From Gemmatimonadales bacterium (lineage in GTDB: Bacteria; Gemmatimonadota; Gemmatimonadetes; Gemmatimonadales; GWC2-71-9), in NCBI GenBank assembly GCA_025928645.1, contig JAICJD010000005.1:1-52764 (forward strand): DNA of 52,764 nt, read 5' to 3'. The position numbers and the translations under genes were made by a program. The notes under the pieces are model-generated. The model was not told the origin of the DNA. It saw only the letters and a program-made list of their open reading frames with translations, and made no database searches. Every line of letters begins with the position of its first letter. Within the stretch, counting starts at the first letter, position 1. This document shows positions 1 to 7,885 of the stretch, in pieces.

Positions 1-585
1 CCGCCCCGCGAGCCGGCGGAACGCCAGCCGGAAGAACCTGAACAAGTGCCAGATGAGCAGCACGGCCAGCACCACCAGCACGACGACGACGGCGGCGGTG
101 ATGAGCGGGTGGGTTGCCGCAAGCCATGACAGGAAGACCGCGATCGAGTCCTCGGCGAAGCTCAGCGTCCAGTTGCTGACCGGCTCGGGACTCACGTTGG
201 CGGCCGTGCGCGTCGTGGCCTTGGCGCCGTGCGACGTGAGCGCCACGCTGCCCGCCAGCAGCGCCGCGCCGATCTTCCACTCTTCGGGGACGCTGCCCGC
301 GAACGCGCTGTAAGAGAGGAAAGCCGCCGCCGGCGGCCGGATGAAGGTGTGCACCGCATCCCACACGCTGTCCACGTAGGGGATCTTGTCCGCGATGAAC
401 TCGACCACGAACAGTCCGAGCGCGAGTCCGAGCACGAGCGGGTTGGCGAGCACGTGCAGCGGCTCGGGCAGCTGCACGATGCCGAACCGCTGAAACAGCC
501 CGGCGGCCGCGACGGTGGCGTAGAGATTGAGCCCCGACGCGAACGAGGTGCCGAGCGCGAACCCGAGGGTCTCGAGCGGAGACAT
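1..585 (-). CDS. DUF4126-type membrane protein (partial, runs off the window)
   Basis: This gene is absent from the ORF track because its stop lies beyond the left edge. I translated it by hand from the ATG at 585; 195 codons are visible. It opens with MSPLETLGFALGTSFASG, then has hydrophobic segments around residues 10-30 and 45-70 and a strongly hydrophobic segment near residues 165-185 followed by arginines. The middle (WDAVHTFIRPPAAAFLS and GSVALTSHGAKATTR) matches my memory of the DUF4126 integral membrane family, whose function is unknown. Probably only a few residues are missing. A palindromic repeat lies just upstream. Confidence 0.72.
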   Translation of the reverse strand, partial: MSPLETLGFALGTSFASGLNLYATVAAAGLFQRFGIVQLPEPLHVLANPLVLGLALGLFVVEFIADKIPYVDSVWDAVHTFIRPPAAAFLSYSAFAGSVPEEWKIGAALLAGSVALTSHGAKATTRTAANVSPEPVSNWTLSFAEDSIAVFLSWLAATHPLITAAVVVVLVVLAVLLIWHLFRFFRLAFRRLAGR

Positions 586-628
586 GGGGGAAAACTAAGC
601 CGGCGAGCGGGAAGGGGGAGAGAGGGTG

Positions 629-717
629 CTCCTCATCCCGAGCGCAGCGAGGGATCCAGGCGGGCCGAGCTCGAGCCATTCCCGCGCAAGGTCCCTCGCT
701 GCGCTCGGGATGAGGAG
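629..717. repeat. Palindromic intergenic repeat, family A, copy 1
   Basis: Two 26-nt arms (629-654 and 692-717) are perfect reverse complements around a 37-nt centre. The arm core is CATCCCGAGCGCAGCGAGG. A second element with nearly the same arm occurs at 44915-45015. RNA from either strand would fold into a long stem. The element sits between two minus-strand genes and could end transcription of the upstream operon or stabilise its 3' end; this is inference. Confidence 0.85.
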
Positions 718-739
718 GGGGCCCGATGGTCCGTCCCGC

Positions 740-1603
740 CTACCGCCCGGTGCTTCCCGGCCCCTCCCACTCCACCGACACCCCCCCAACGGCCGTCGTC
801 ACGTCGATGTCCAGGTGCCGGGAGGCCTGGTCGTAGCCCGGCGAGAGGTAGCTCGTCCCCCGGCGCACCATGCCCTCCGGCTCGAAGCTCGCCAGGAACT
901 TGTCCAGGGTGAGCCGGACGCCGACCTGGCGCGGCAGGCGGAGCGTGACCTGCCCCAGCGCCATCTTCACGGACACCGCCGAGTTCGAAGTCCAGGCCCC
1001 GCCGAAATCCAGCGTCACCCGGCCGACGCCGCCCTCGAAGGCGATCCGATCGCACCGGCTGTTGCCCAGGCCGAGCACGGTGAGCTCCGCCGCGCCCGAG
1101 CTCATCGTGGCCGCGCGGCAGCGCGTGGCGTTGGGCTGGGAAAAGCGCACCGTCGCGCGGCTCGCGCCCGCCTCCAGCTCGAGGCTGGTGAGCCGGAGGC
1201 CGCCGAGCTCGAGATCGCCGTCGACCGCGCCGAGCGCTACCGCGAGCGCCAGATCGTTGCGCGGGGAGAACGTGACCGACGCCGTCTGCCGCAACTGATT
1301 GCGCGAGACGACGCGGAGGCCGCCGTCGCCCTCCGCGCGGAGCCCGAACGTGACGGCGCCGCGCGCGGCGTCGTAGTCGCTCAGCGGGGCATAGCGGTCG
1401 CCGTCGTACAGCACGTCCATCCGGTAGAGCTCGTTCGGCCGGCCGGCGGCGAGCCTGAGCGCTCCCGCCGCGAACTCGAGGCGGGCCTCCATGCTGGTTT
1501 CACCATGCCACTGCCGGTAGGTGCTGAAGGAGCGCAGCGTCTGCGCGGCCGCGCCGGGCGCGGCGAGCGTCAGCGCCAGCGCGGACAGCAGCAGCCCGCG
1601 CAT
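740..1603 (-). CDS. Secreted beta-rich protein (toast-rack/LiaF-like)
   Basis: A 287-residue protein with a clear Sec signal peptide (residues 1-20, ending GAAAQ). The rest is repeated short beta strands (for example DLELGGLRLTSLELEAG and ELTVLGLGNSRCDRIAFEGG), the pattern of 'toast-rack' or LiaF C-terminal-like envelope domains. Two cysteines in the middle could form a disulfide. Its ATG overlaps the TGA of the bactofilin-like gene by one base (TGATG), so it is the last gene of the sigma-factor operon and is probably translated by re-initiation. The family assignment is tentative and no catalytic motif is visible. Confidence 0.7.
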   Translation of the reverse strand: MRGLLLSALALTLAAPGAAAQTLRSFSTYRQWHGETSMEARLEFAAGALRLAAGRPNELYRMDVLYDGDRYAPLSDYDAARGAVTFGLRAEGDGGLRVVSRNQLRQTASVTFSPRNDLALAVALGAVDGDLELGGLRLTSLELEAGASRATVRFSQPNATRCRAATMSSGAAELTVLGLGNSRCDRIAFEGGVGRVTLDFGGAWTSNSAVSVKMALGQVTLRLPRQVGVRLTLDKFLASFEPEGMVRRGTSYLSPGYDQASRHLDIDVTTAVGGVSVEWEGPGSTGR

Positions 1604-2886
1604 CAGAGCCCTCGCGTCGGCGTCCGGGAGCCGGGCCGCTTGGCGGCGCTCACGCCGAACTGTGGAGTGGCCCAGAGGTACTCGTCGGTCAGCGCCTCCG
1701 GCGGGATGAGCCGACCCGCGAAGTTCTCCCGGATGCCGGCCCGGCTGAGTAGCGCGGCGCCGAACCCCGCCGTGGCGAGCAGCCAGGTGACCAGAATCGC
1801 GGCGCCGCGGATCAGGTTGCCCGCGATGGGCACCCAGCCGAACACCGACCAGGCCATCCAGAAGGCGGCCAGCGCCCCGAGACCCACGAGGACATAGCGA
1901 TAGCTGTTGGGTGAGATCATCGCCCCGAGCGCGAGCCGCCGGCGGGTGTACGTCTCGCCCATCGCGTGCGCCACGGCGAGGTAGCCGCCGAGCGCGGCCA
2001 CGATCACCAGCAGCGCGTATACCACCACCGCGAACGGCAGCAGCACGATCCCGACCACGCTCAGGATGAGCCCCACCACCAGCATGCCGAACGTCGGCAG
2101 CAGCAGCAGCTGGCCGAGCAGTCCGGTGGCGAACGCGCGGCCGAACGAATGCGACACCGTGTCCGAGACGACTTCCAGGTTCGGGCGCCCGAACATCACG
2201 AGCCCGAAGCCCAGCGCGCCCAGGGTCAGGAACACGCCCGCCACGCCCGCGATGCGGCGGAAGACGGTCTCGAGCGCGCCCGGCGCCTCCGCCCGCGCGG
2301 CCACCGGCGCCGCCAGCACGGTGGCCGTGCGGAAGGTGCGGACCTCGCCGCCGATCTCGCCGCCCTCGTCGCGGACTTCGCCGCCGAGCGTGAGCACGTC
2401 GCCGGAGATGACCCCGCCCGGGTGCAGCACCACGTCGCCGTCGACCGTGACCAGGTTGCCCAGCAGCTTGCCGTAGACGTCGGCCGTCCCCTGCACCACG
2501 AGCAGATGGCCGCCGACGCTCTCGTTGGACGCGATGCTGTAGTCGCCCAGGCGGGCCGTGCCATTGGGAACGGTGACCCGCACCCCGCCGTCTTCGGGGC
2601 GGAGCGCGGTGCGAAGGGCGGCCTCCACGGAGCTGGGATTGCTGAGATCGTCGAGCCGGACGGGAGGACGGTCGGACGGAGCGGGGGGAATGGCTCTGGG
2701 CGCGGGGTGCGGCGTCTGCCCATCCTGGCCGGGGCCCGTGACGTCGGACACGAGCGACCAGAACCCATGGACCAGCTTGACCGTCCTGGCGCCGGTCGGG
2801 TCCAGGCGTGGGGCCGCCCAGCCGAGGCGCGGCACCAGCAGGGCCGCGGTGGCCAGCAGCGCGAGTACCGCTCTAGACGGCCGCAT
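1603..2886 (-). CDS. Bactofilin-like (polymer-forming) membrane protein
   Basis: A 427-residue protein. Residues 1-24 form a signal peptide or first membrane segment. Residues about 110-190 contain stacked short beta turns typical of bactofilin or 'polymer-forming' domains (LLVVQGTADVYGKLLGNLVT, VISGDVLTLGGEVRDEGG). Residues about 210-390 contain several hydrophobic helices, so a beta-solenoid is tied to a multi-pass membrane region. Classical bactofilins are short cytosolic proteins; this is an exported, membrane-anchored version. It overlaps the anti-sigma gene by 14 nt and is likely co-expressed with the sigma system. Confidence 0.72.
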   Translation of the reverse strand: MRPSRAVLALLATAALLVPRLGWAAPRLDPTGARTVKLVHGFWSLVSDVTGPGQDGQTPHPAPRAIPPAPSDRPPVRLDDLSNPSSVEAALRTALRPEDGGVRVTVPNGTARLGDYSIASNESVGGHLLVVQGTADVYGKLLGNLVTVDGDVVLHPGGVISGDVLTLGGEVRDEGGEIGGEVRTFRTATVLAAPVAARAEAPGALETVFRRIAGVAGVFLTLGALGFGLVMFGRPNLEVVSDTVSHSFGRAFATGLLGQLLLLPTFGMLVVGLILSVVGIVLLPFAVVVYALLVIVAALGGYLAVAHAMGETYTRRRLALGAMISPNSYRYVLVGLGALAAFWMAWSVFGWVPIAGNLIRGAAILVTWLLATAGFGAALLSRAGIRENFAGRLIPPEALTDEYLWATPQFGVSAAKRPGSRTPTRGL

Positions 2887-3481
2887 GCGCCACCCGCTGC
2901 GTCGGCAGAGCGAGGAGGCGCCGGAGCGCCAGCACTCCGCTCAGGTAGGCGACGAGGGCGAGCGCGGCAGCGATGCCGAGACGCCCGGGGCTCGCCGCCA
3001 GCGTCCTGACGTCGGCGAACCAGGGCTGCTCGATGAAATTCGATGCGACCCAGCGCAGGCCGAGCCAGGCGGCCTGCCCGGCCTGGGTGCCGAGCCAGCC
3101 GCCGAGCGCCGCGAGGGTGGCCTGGTGACCGAGCGTCCAGATGACGCTGGCCGCCATCGACGCCGCCACCAGCACGAGCAGGCTCGCCGCGACGGCCATG
3201 GAGCGGCGGCTGGCGAGCGCCCGGCGCCGGAGCAGCTCGAGCGTGCTCACGCGGAGCGGCTGCGCCACGGCGACTCGGGCCATGACCCGGTCGGTGAAGC
3301 CCGCGGCCGGACTCATGAGCGGCAGGCCTTCGATCAGGGCGATGATTTCCCGCTCGGTGTCCACGCGCTCCTGGCACGCCGGGCACCCGGCGAGATGCGT
3401 CTGCGCCGCCGGGGCGAGAGCGCCGGCGAGCCACGCATCCAAATCCTCGGGCGTGAGATGGGGGCCGGGAACAGGGGTCAT
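2873..3481 (-). CDS. Zinc-finger anti-sigma factor, membrane-anchored
   Basis: A 202-residue protein. The N-terminal cytoplasmic part carries HLAGCPACQE (about residues 29-38), the HxxxCxxC zinc signature of ZAS anti-sigma factors. A transmembrane helix follows near residues 95-120 (SLLVLVAASMAASVIW), with a second hydrophobic stretch near 170-195. It lies 37 nt downstream of the ECF sigma gene, the usual order for a sigma/anti-sigma pair. It should hold the sigma factor inactive at the membrane until an envelope signal releases it; that role is inferred from family and position. Confidence 0.88.
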   Translation of the reverse strand: MTPVPGPHLTPEDLDAWLAGALAPAAQTHLAGCPACQERVDTEREIIALIEGLPLMSPAAGFTDRVMARVAVAQPLRVSTLELLRRRALASRRSMAVAASLLVLVAASMAASVIWTLGHQATLAALGGWLGTQAGQAAWLGLRWVASNFIEQPWFADVRTLAASPGRLGIAAALALVAYLSGVLALRRLLALPTQRVAHAAV

Positions 3482-3518
3482 AAGTGGACCCTCCTACGGT
3501 CCGGGAAGGAGTAGGGTT

Positions 3519-4124
3519 TCACGCTTCTCTCAGATGGGCCAGGGCCAGGCGAAGCTCGTTGCGGGCCCGATGGATGTAGGTCTTCACCGTGCCGAGCGGC
3601 AGGTCGAGAATCTCGGCGATCTCCTCGTAGGCCCGGCCTTCGACGTGGCGCAGTAGAATGCACGAGCGGTACTCGGGCCGGAGCCGGCCGATGGCCGCCT
3701 CGATCGCGCCGCCGAGCTCCTTGGCCTCGACCGCATCGAGGGGGGATTCCTGCCGCGCGCCGATCTGGAGCGCCGTGGCCTGCATGGCCTCGGGAGTCTC
3801 CGCGTGCGGCGAGCCGTCGAGCGAGAGCGTATCGAGCTCCCGCCGCCGCAGGTGATCGATGGCCGCATTGTTCGCGATCTTGAAGATCCACGAGGAGAAC
3901 TTGAACTCGGGGCGGTAGGACTCGATGGCGTTGAGCGCCTTGATGAAGGTCTCCTGCGCCAGGTCCTCCGCCAGTTCCCGGTCGCGCACCATTCGGAACA
4001 GGAGCGCGAAGATGGGGCGCTCGTAGCGGCGGATCAGCTCGCGGTAGGCGGCTTCCCGGCCCGCCCGCGCCGCCAGCACGACCTCCTGGTCGCTGAGCCG
4101 AACCCACTCGGGCGTGTCAGCCAC
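3519..4124 (-). CDS. ECF-type RNA polymerase sigma factor (RpoE-like)
   Basis: A 201-residue sigma-70 family member of group 4 (ECF). Region 2 spans about residues 25-95 (YERPIFALLFRMVRDRELAEDL, then WIFKIANNAAIDHLRR). Region 4 spans about 135-195 (RSCILLRHVEGRAYEEIAEI, LPLGTVKTYIHRARNELR), which includes the helix-turn-helix for the -35 element. Regions 1 and 3 are absent, as expected. It heads a four-gene operon with its anti-sigma factor and two envelope proteins, and is transcribed divergently from ubiE across about 50 nt. Confidence 0.93.
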   Translation of the reverse strand: MADTPEWVRLSDQEVVLAARAGREAAYRELIRRYERPIFALLFRMVRDRELAEDLAQETFIKALNAIESYRPEFKFSSWIFKIANNAAIDHLRRRELDTLSLDGSPHAETPEAMQATALQIGARQESPLDAVEAKELGGAIEAAIGRLRPEYRSCILLRHVEGRAYEEIAEILDLPLGTVKTYIHRARNELRLALAHLREA

Positions 4125-4136
4125 CCGCGGTGCGCC

Positions 4137-4166
4137 TTGCGAAGGGTCTCGTCGCCGGACTACATT
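4137..4166 (+). promoter_or_regulatory. Possible ubiE promoter (leaderless)
   Basis: TTGCGA (4137-4142) and TACATT (4161-4166) are separated by 18 nt in the short divergent gap between the sigma gene and ubiE. Transcription would start only about two bases before the ubiE ATG, implying a leaderless mRNA. The match is modest and this is a prediction from consensus only. Confidence 0.35.
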
Positions 4167-4174
4167 GAGCGCCT

Positions 4175-4915
4175 ATGTTAGCCTCGGATCGTGAGTTACC
4201 CGTCTCGGGCGGGCCCGAGAAGCGGGCCTATGTCCGGGACATCTTCACCGCGATTGCTCCCACCTACGATCGGCTCAACCGAATCATCAGCCTCCGCTTT
4301 GATCAGGGCTGGCGGCGGCACGCGATCGAGCACTTGGGGTGGGAGCGGAAGCCGGACGGAATCTACCTCGACCTGTGCGCCGGCACGCTCGACTTCGGGG
4401 CCGCGCTCGCGTCCACGGCGGGATTCCGCGGGCGCGTGGTCGGCGCCGATTTCGTCACCGCCATGCTCAGGCTGGGCCGGTCGAAGGCGGCCGGCCTCGC
4501 GCCCGTGACGGCCGACGCGCTCGAGCTGCCGTTCCCGGACGCCTCGTTCGATGGTGCCATGGTCGGATGGGGAGTGCGGAACCTGGTGGATCTCGAGGGC
4601 GGGCTCGCCGAAGCGGCGCGCGTCCTCAGGCCCGGCGGCCGCCTGGTGATCCTCGAGATGGCGCTGCCGCCGCGCCCCCTGCTGCGCCGGCTGTACCTGC
4701 TCTACTTCCGGCGGGTGCTCCCGTGGATCGGCCGAAGAATCTCCAAACATACGACCGCCTATACCTGGTTACCAGCGTCCACGGCCGCTTTTCCCGGCCC
4801 GGACGAGCTCGCGCGGCGGCTCGCGGCGCAGGGCTTCCGCGACGTCGCGTACGAGCTGTTCATGGGTGGCGTCTGCGCGATGCACGTGGGGACGCGGGAC
4901 GGGACGACATCGTGA
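4175..4915 (+). CDS. ubiE: Demethylmenaquinone/ubiquinone C-methyltransferase UbiE (MenG)
   Basis: A 246-residue class I SAM-dependent methyltransferase that performs the ring C-methylation of menaquinone or ubiquinone. Near the N-terminus is FTAIAPTYDRLNRIISL, a UbiE family hallmark. Motif I is YLDLCAGTLDFGAAL (about residues 65-79), followed by MVGWGVRNLVDL and ARVLRPGGRLVILEM. The C-terminal GRRISKHTTAYTWLPAS also fits UbiE. Its stop overlaps the GTG start of ubiD (GTGA), opening a coupled four-gene quinone operon. No obvious Shine-Dalgarno sequence precedes the ATG. Confidence 0.93.
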   Translation: MLASDRELPVSGGPEKRAYVRDIFTAIAPTYDRLNRIISLRFDQGWRRHAIEHLGWERKPDGIYLDLCAGTLDFGAALASTAGFRGRVVGADFVTAMLRLGRSKAAGLAPVTADALELPFPDASFDGAMVGWGVRNLVDLEGGLAEAARVLRPGGRLVILEMALPPRPLLRRLYLLYFRRVLPWIGRRISKHTTAYTWLPASTAAFPGPDELARRLAAQGFRDVAYELFMGGVCAMHVGTRDGTTS

Positions 4916-6390
4916 CCCTCGACAGCCTTCGCAGTTTCATTCTCGAGATCGAACGCCTCGGCGAGCTCGTGCGGGTCGCGACGCCCGTGCGCGCGCGGCT
5001 CGAGATCGCGGAGATCGCCGACCGGTGCATGAAGAGTCCCGGCGGCGGTCCGGCCCTGGTGTTCGAGCACGTGCTGCTCGACGATGGACGGCGGAGCGCG
5101 CAGCCGGTGGCGATCAACCTGTTCGGGTCCATGCGCCGGATGTGCCTCGCGCTCGGCGTGGACGAGCTCGACGCGGTCGGCGCGCGCATCTCGGACCTGC
5201 TCAACCTGAAGGTGCCGGAGGGATTGTTCGGCAAGCTGGCGATGCTGCCCAAGCTCGCCGAGATGGGCAAGTTTCCGCCTCGGGTAAAAGGCGGCCGGGC
5301 ACCCTGCCAGGAGGTGGTCCTCCGGAACGAGGCCGTCAACCTCGACGAGCTTCCCTGTCTCACCACCTGGCCCGGCGACGCCGGCCGCTACATCACGCTC
5401 CCGATGGTGATCACGGCGGACCCGTCGCGCGGCATCCGCAACGTCGGCATGTACCGGATCCAGCTGCTGGACCGGAACCGGCTCGCCATGCACTGGCAGC
5501 GGCACAAGGTGGGCGCGGCCCACTGGCGCGAGATGGCGGAGAAGGGCGAGCGGATGCCGGTCGCCATCGCGCTTGGCGGCGATCCGGCCAGCATCTACGC
5601 CGCGTCCGCGCCGCTCCCGCCCACCATCGACGAGTTCCTCTTCGCGGGGTTCCTCCGGCGCGAGCCGGTCGAGCTGGTCCGCGCCGTCACCTGCGACCTC
5701 GAGGTGCCGGCCGAAGCCGAGCTCGTGCTCGAGGGCTACATCGATCCCGCGGAGCCGCTCGCGCTCGAGGGGCCCTTCGGCGACCACACCGGCTACTACT
5801 CGCTCGCGGACTACTATCCGATCGTCCACGTCACCGCCGTCACCGCCCGGCGTGATCCGATCTACCCCGCCACGCTCGTAGGCCGCCCGCCGATGGAGGA
5901 CTACTACCTGGGCCACGCCACCGAGCGGATCTTCCTGCCCCTGCTCAGGCTCACCGTCCCCGAGATCGTGGACTACCACATGCCTGCGGCGGGCATCTTC
6001 CACAACCTCGTGTTCGTCGCGATCGACAAGCAGTATCCCGGGCAGGCGTACAAGGTGATGAACGCCCTGTGGGGCCAGGGCCTGATGTCGCTCGCCAAGG
6101 TGCTCGTGATCGTGGACAAGCACGTGAACGTCCGCGATCCCGACGAGGCCTGGTGGATCGCGCTCAACAACATCGACCCGGAGCGGGACGTGCGCTTCAC
6201 GATGGGCCCGGTCGACGTGCTCGACCACGCGAGCCGCGCCTTCACCTTCGGGAGCAAGATGGGCATCGACGCGACCAGGAAGTGGAAAGAGGAAGGGTTC
6301 ACCCGGGAATGGCCCGATCTCATTCGGATGGACGACGAGACGAAGCGGCGAGTGGACGAGCTCTGGCCCCGGCTCGGGATCCGGCGGTGA
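4912..6390 (+). CDS. ubiD: UbiD-family prenylated-FMN decarboxylase (UbiD/MqnL-type)
   Basis: A 492-residue protein read from GTG 4912, which overlaps the ubiE stop; the longer ORF in the track is an upstream shadow. UbiD enzymes use prenyl-FMN to decarboxylate the prenylated aromatic quinone precursor. The cofactor-site signature NVGMYRIQL appears near residue 177, and the catalytic acidic motif EGPFGDHTGYYS near residue 284. ALWGQGLMSLAKVLVIVDKH near 385 is also conserved. Together with ubiA and ubiX it could equally be MqnL of the futalosine menaquinone route; the sequence alone does not decide. Confidence 0.92.
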   Translation: MTLDSLRSFILEIERLGELVRVATPVRARLEIAEIADRCMKSPGGGPALVFEHVLLDDGRRSAQPVAINLFGSMRRMCLALGVDELDAVGARISDLLNLKVPEGLFGKLAMLPKLAEMGKFPPRVKGGRAPCQEVVLRNEAVNLDELPCLTTWPGDAGRYITLPMVITADPSRGIRNVGMYRIQLLDRNRLAMHWQRHKVGAAHWREMAEKGERMPVAIALGGDPASIYAASAPLPPTIDEFLFAGFLRREPVELVRAVTCDLEVPAEAELVLEGYIDPAEPLALEGPFGDHTGYYSLADYYPIVHVTAVTARRDPIYPATLVGRPPMEDYYLGHATERIFLPLLRLTVPEIVDYHMPAAGIFHNLVFVAIDKQYPGQAYKVMNALWGQGLMSLAKVLVIVDKHVNVRDPDEAWWIALNNIDPERDVRFTMGPVDVLDHASRAFTFGSKMGIDATRKWKEEGFTREWPDLIRMDDETKRRVDELWPRLGIRR

Positions 6391-7295
6391 CGGCCCCGGG
6401 GCGCGAGGGGCAGACGTTCGGGGGCGAGTCGCTGCTCGTGCGCTACGTCAACTTCGTCAAGCTGCCTCATACGCTCTTCGCGCTGCCGTTCGCGCTCCTG
6501 GGCGTGCTCGCCGCCTCGCGGGTCGAGCGGGTCACGGCCCGCACCGTGCTCCTCGTCGTCGTGGCGTTCTCGGCGGCGCGCTGGGCCGCCATGGGGTTCA
6601 ATCGGGTCGCCGATCTCCGGTACGATGCGGCGAACCCGCGCACCCGCGGGCGCGAGCTGCCGCGCGGCGCGCTCTCCCTGGCCCAGGCGTGGGGATCCAT
6701 CGTCATGGCGGCCCTGCTGTTCCTGGCGGCAGCGGCGCTGCTCAATCCGCTGTGCCTTCGCCTCGGCCCGCTCGCTCTGGCGTGGGTCCTGGCTTACAGC
6801 CTGGCCAAGCGCTTCACCTGGTGGCCCCATCTCTGGCTGGGCCTGAGCCTGGCGATCGCGCCGGTCGGCGGCTACCTCGCGGTCACGGGGCGATGGAGCC
6901 ATCCCGCGTGGCTGCTCTTGGCGGTGACGCTCGCGGTGGCCACCTGGGTCGCCGGGTTCGACATCTTCTACGCCTTGCCCGACGCTGGCTTCGACCGCGC
7001 CCACGGCCTCCGGAGCGCCGTGGTGCGGCTGGGCGAGTCGCGCGCGATCCTCCTCGCCAAGGTCCTCCACGGCCTCACCATTCCCGCGCTCGCCCTGTTC
7101 GGCTGGGGGGCGGGCTTCGGCCTGTGGTACGTGCTCGGGCTGGTCGTGGCGGCCGGGATTCTCCTCTACGAGCACCGGCTCGTCCGCCCCGGCGACCTGA
7201 GCCGGCTCGACGCGGCATTCTTCACCATGAACGGCGTGATGTCCGTGACGGTGTTCGCCTTCGCGCTGGTGGACCGGCTGGCGGCCTCGGCGTGA
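6387..7295 (+). CDS. ubiA: UbiA-family prenyltransferase (UbiA/MqnP-type)
   Basis: A 302-residue integral membrane protein starting at GTG 6387, overlapping the ubiD stop. It should transfer a polyprenyl chain to an aromatic acid. Motif 1 is FNRVADLRYDAANPRT (about residues 70-86) and motif 2 is DIFYALPDAGFDRAHGLRS (about 191-209); both supply aspartates for Mg-diphosphate binding. Around eight hydrophobic helices are visible. The NPRT..RELP form of motif 1 is common in 4-hydroxybenzoate-type and futalosine-pathway (MqnP) enzymes. The next gene is ubiX, again with a GTGA overlap. Confidence 0.92.
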   Translation: MTAPGREGQTFGGESLLVRYVNFVKLPHTLFALPFALLGVLAASRVERVTARTVLLVVVAFSAARWAAMGFNRVADLRYDAANPRTRGRELPRGALSLAQAWGSIVMAALLFLAAAALLNPLCLRLGPLALAWVLAYSLAKRFTWWPHLWLGLSLAIAPVGGYLAVTGRWSHPAWLLLAVTLAVATWVAGFDIFYALPDAGFDRAHGLRSAVVRLGESRAILLAKVLHGLTIPALALFGWGAGFGLWYVLGLVVAAGILLYEHRLVRPGDLSRLDAAFFTMNGVMSVTVFAFALVDRLAASA

Positions 7296-7885
7296 TCCGG
7301 CATCCCGTCGTGCTCGCGATCACCGGCGCGTCGGGCGCCGCGTACGGCGTGCGACTGCTCGAGGTGCTCGCGACCCGCGCGGTGCCGGTCTGGCTCATCG
7401 TGTCGAGCCACGGCATGCGGCTGCTCGAGGCGGAACGGGGCATTCGCTCGCTGGACGAGCTGCGCGCCGCGACCGGCGGCGACTGGCGCACCGTGACGTC
7501 GTTCCCCGACGGCGATCGTGGCGCGCTCCCAGCCTCCGGCTCGCAGCGCACCCACGGCATGGTGGTGTGCCCCTGCTCCATGGGCACCGTGTCCGCCATC
7601 GCGCTCGGCACGAGCCGCTCGCTGGTGGAGCGCGCCGCCGACGTGACGCTCAAGGAGCGGCGCCGCCTCGTCCTGGTGCCGCGCGAGACGCCGCTCTCGC
7701 TGGTGCACCTGCGCAACCTCGTGGCCGTGACCGAGGCCGGCGCCATCGTCGTGCCGGCGGCCCCGGGTTTCTATCATCGGCCGGCCACCGTGGCCGAGCT
7801 CGTGGATTTCATCGTGCAGCGCGTGCTGGATCAGCTCGATCTCGACATCGAGATCGCGCGCCGCTGGACGGGAGACGATACATGA
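7292..7885 (+). CDS. ubiX: Flavin prenyltransferase UbiX
   Basis: A 197-residue flavoprotein from GTG 7292. UbiX attaches dimethylallyl to FMN to make the prenyl-FMN cofactor that UbiD needs, so its place directly after ubiD-ubiA is functional. The flavin-binding start VLAITGASGAAYGVRLLE, the central VVCPCSMGTVSAIALGTS and the conserved RRLVLVPRETPLSLVHLRN are all present. The normal length is about 190 residues. Its stop overlaps the ATG of the lipoprotein hydrolase gene (ATGA). Confidence 0.95.
   Translation: MIRHPVVLAITGASGAAYGVRLLEVLATRAVPVWLIVSSHGMRLLEAERGIRSLDELRAATGGDWRTVTSFPDGDRGALPASGSQRTHGMVVCPCSMGTVSAIALGTSRSLVERAADVTLKERRRLVLVPRETPLSLVHLRNLVAVTEAGAIVVPAAPGFYHRPATVAELVDFIVQRVLDQLDLDIEIARRWTGDDT

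Noticed and set aside
7166-7777. Minus-strand ORFs opposite ubiX
   Set aside because: His/Arg/Gly-rich composition typical of antisense shadow frames in GC-rich DNA; ubiX is certain.
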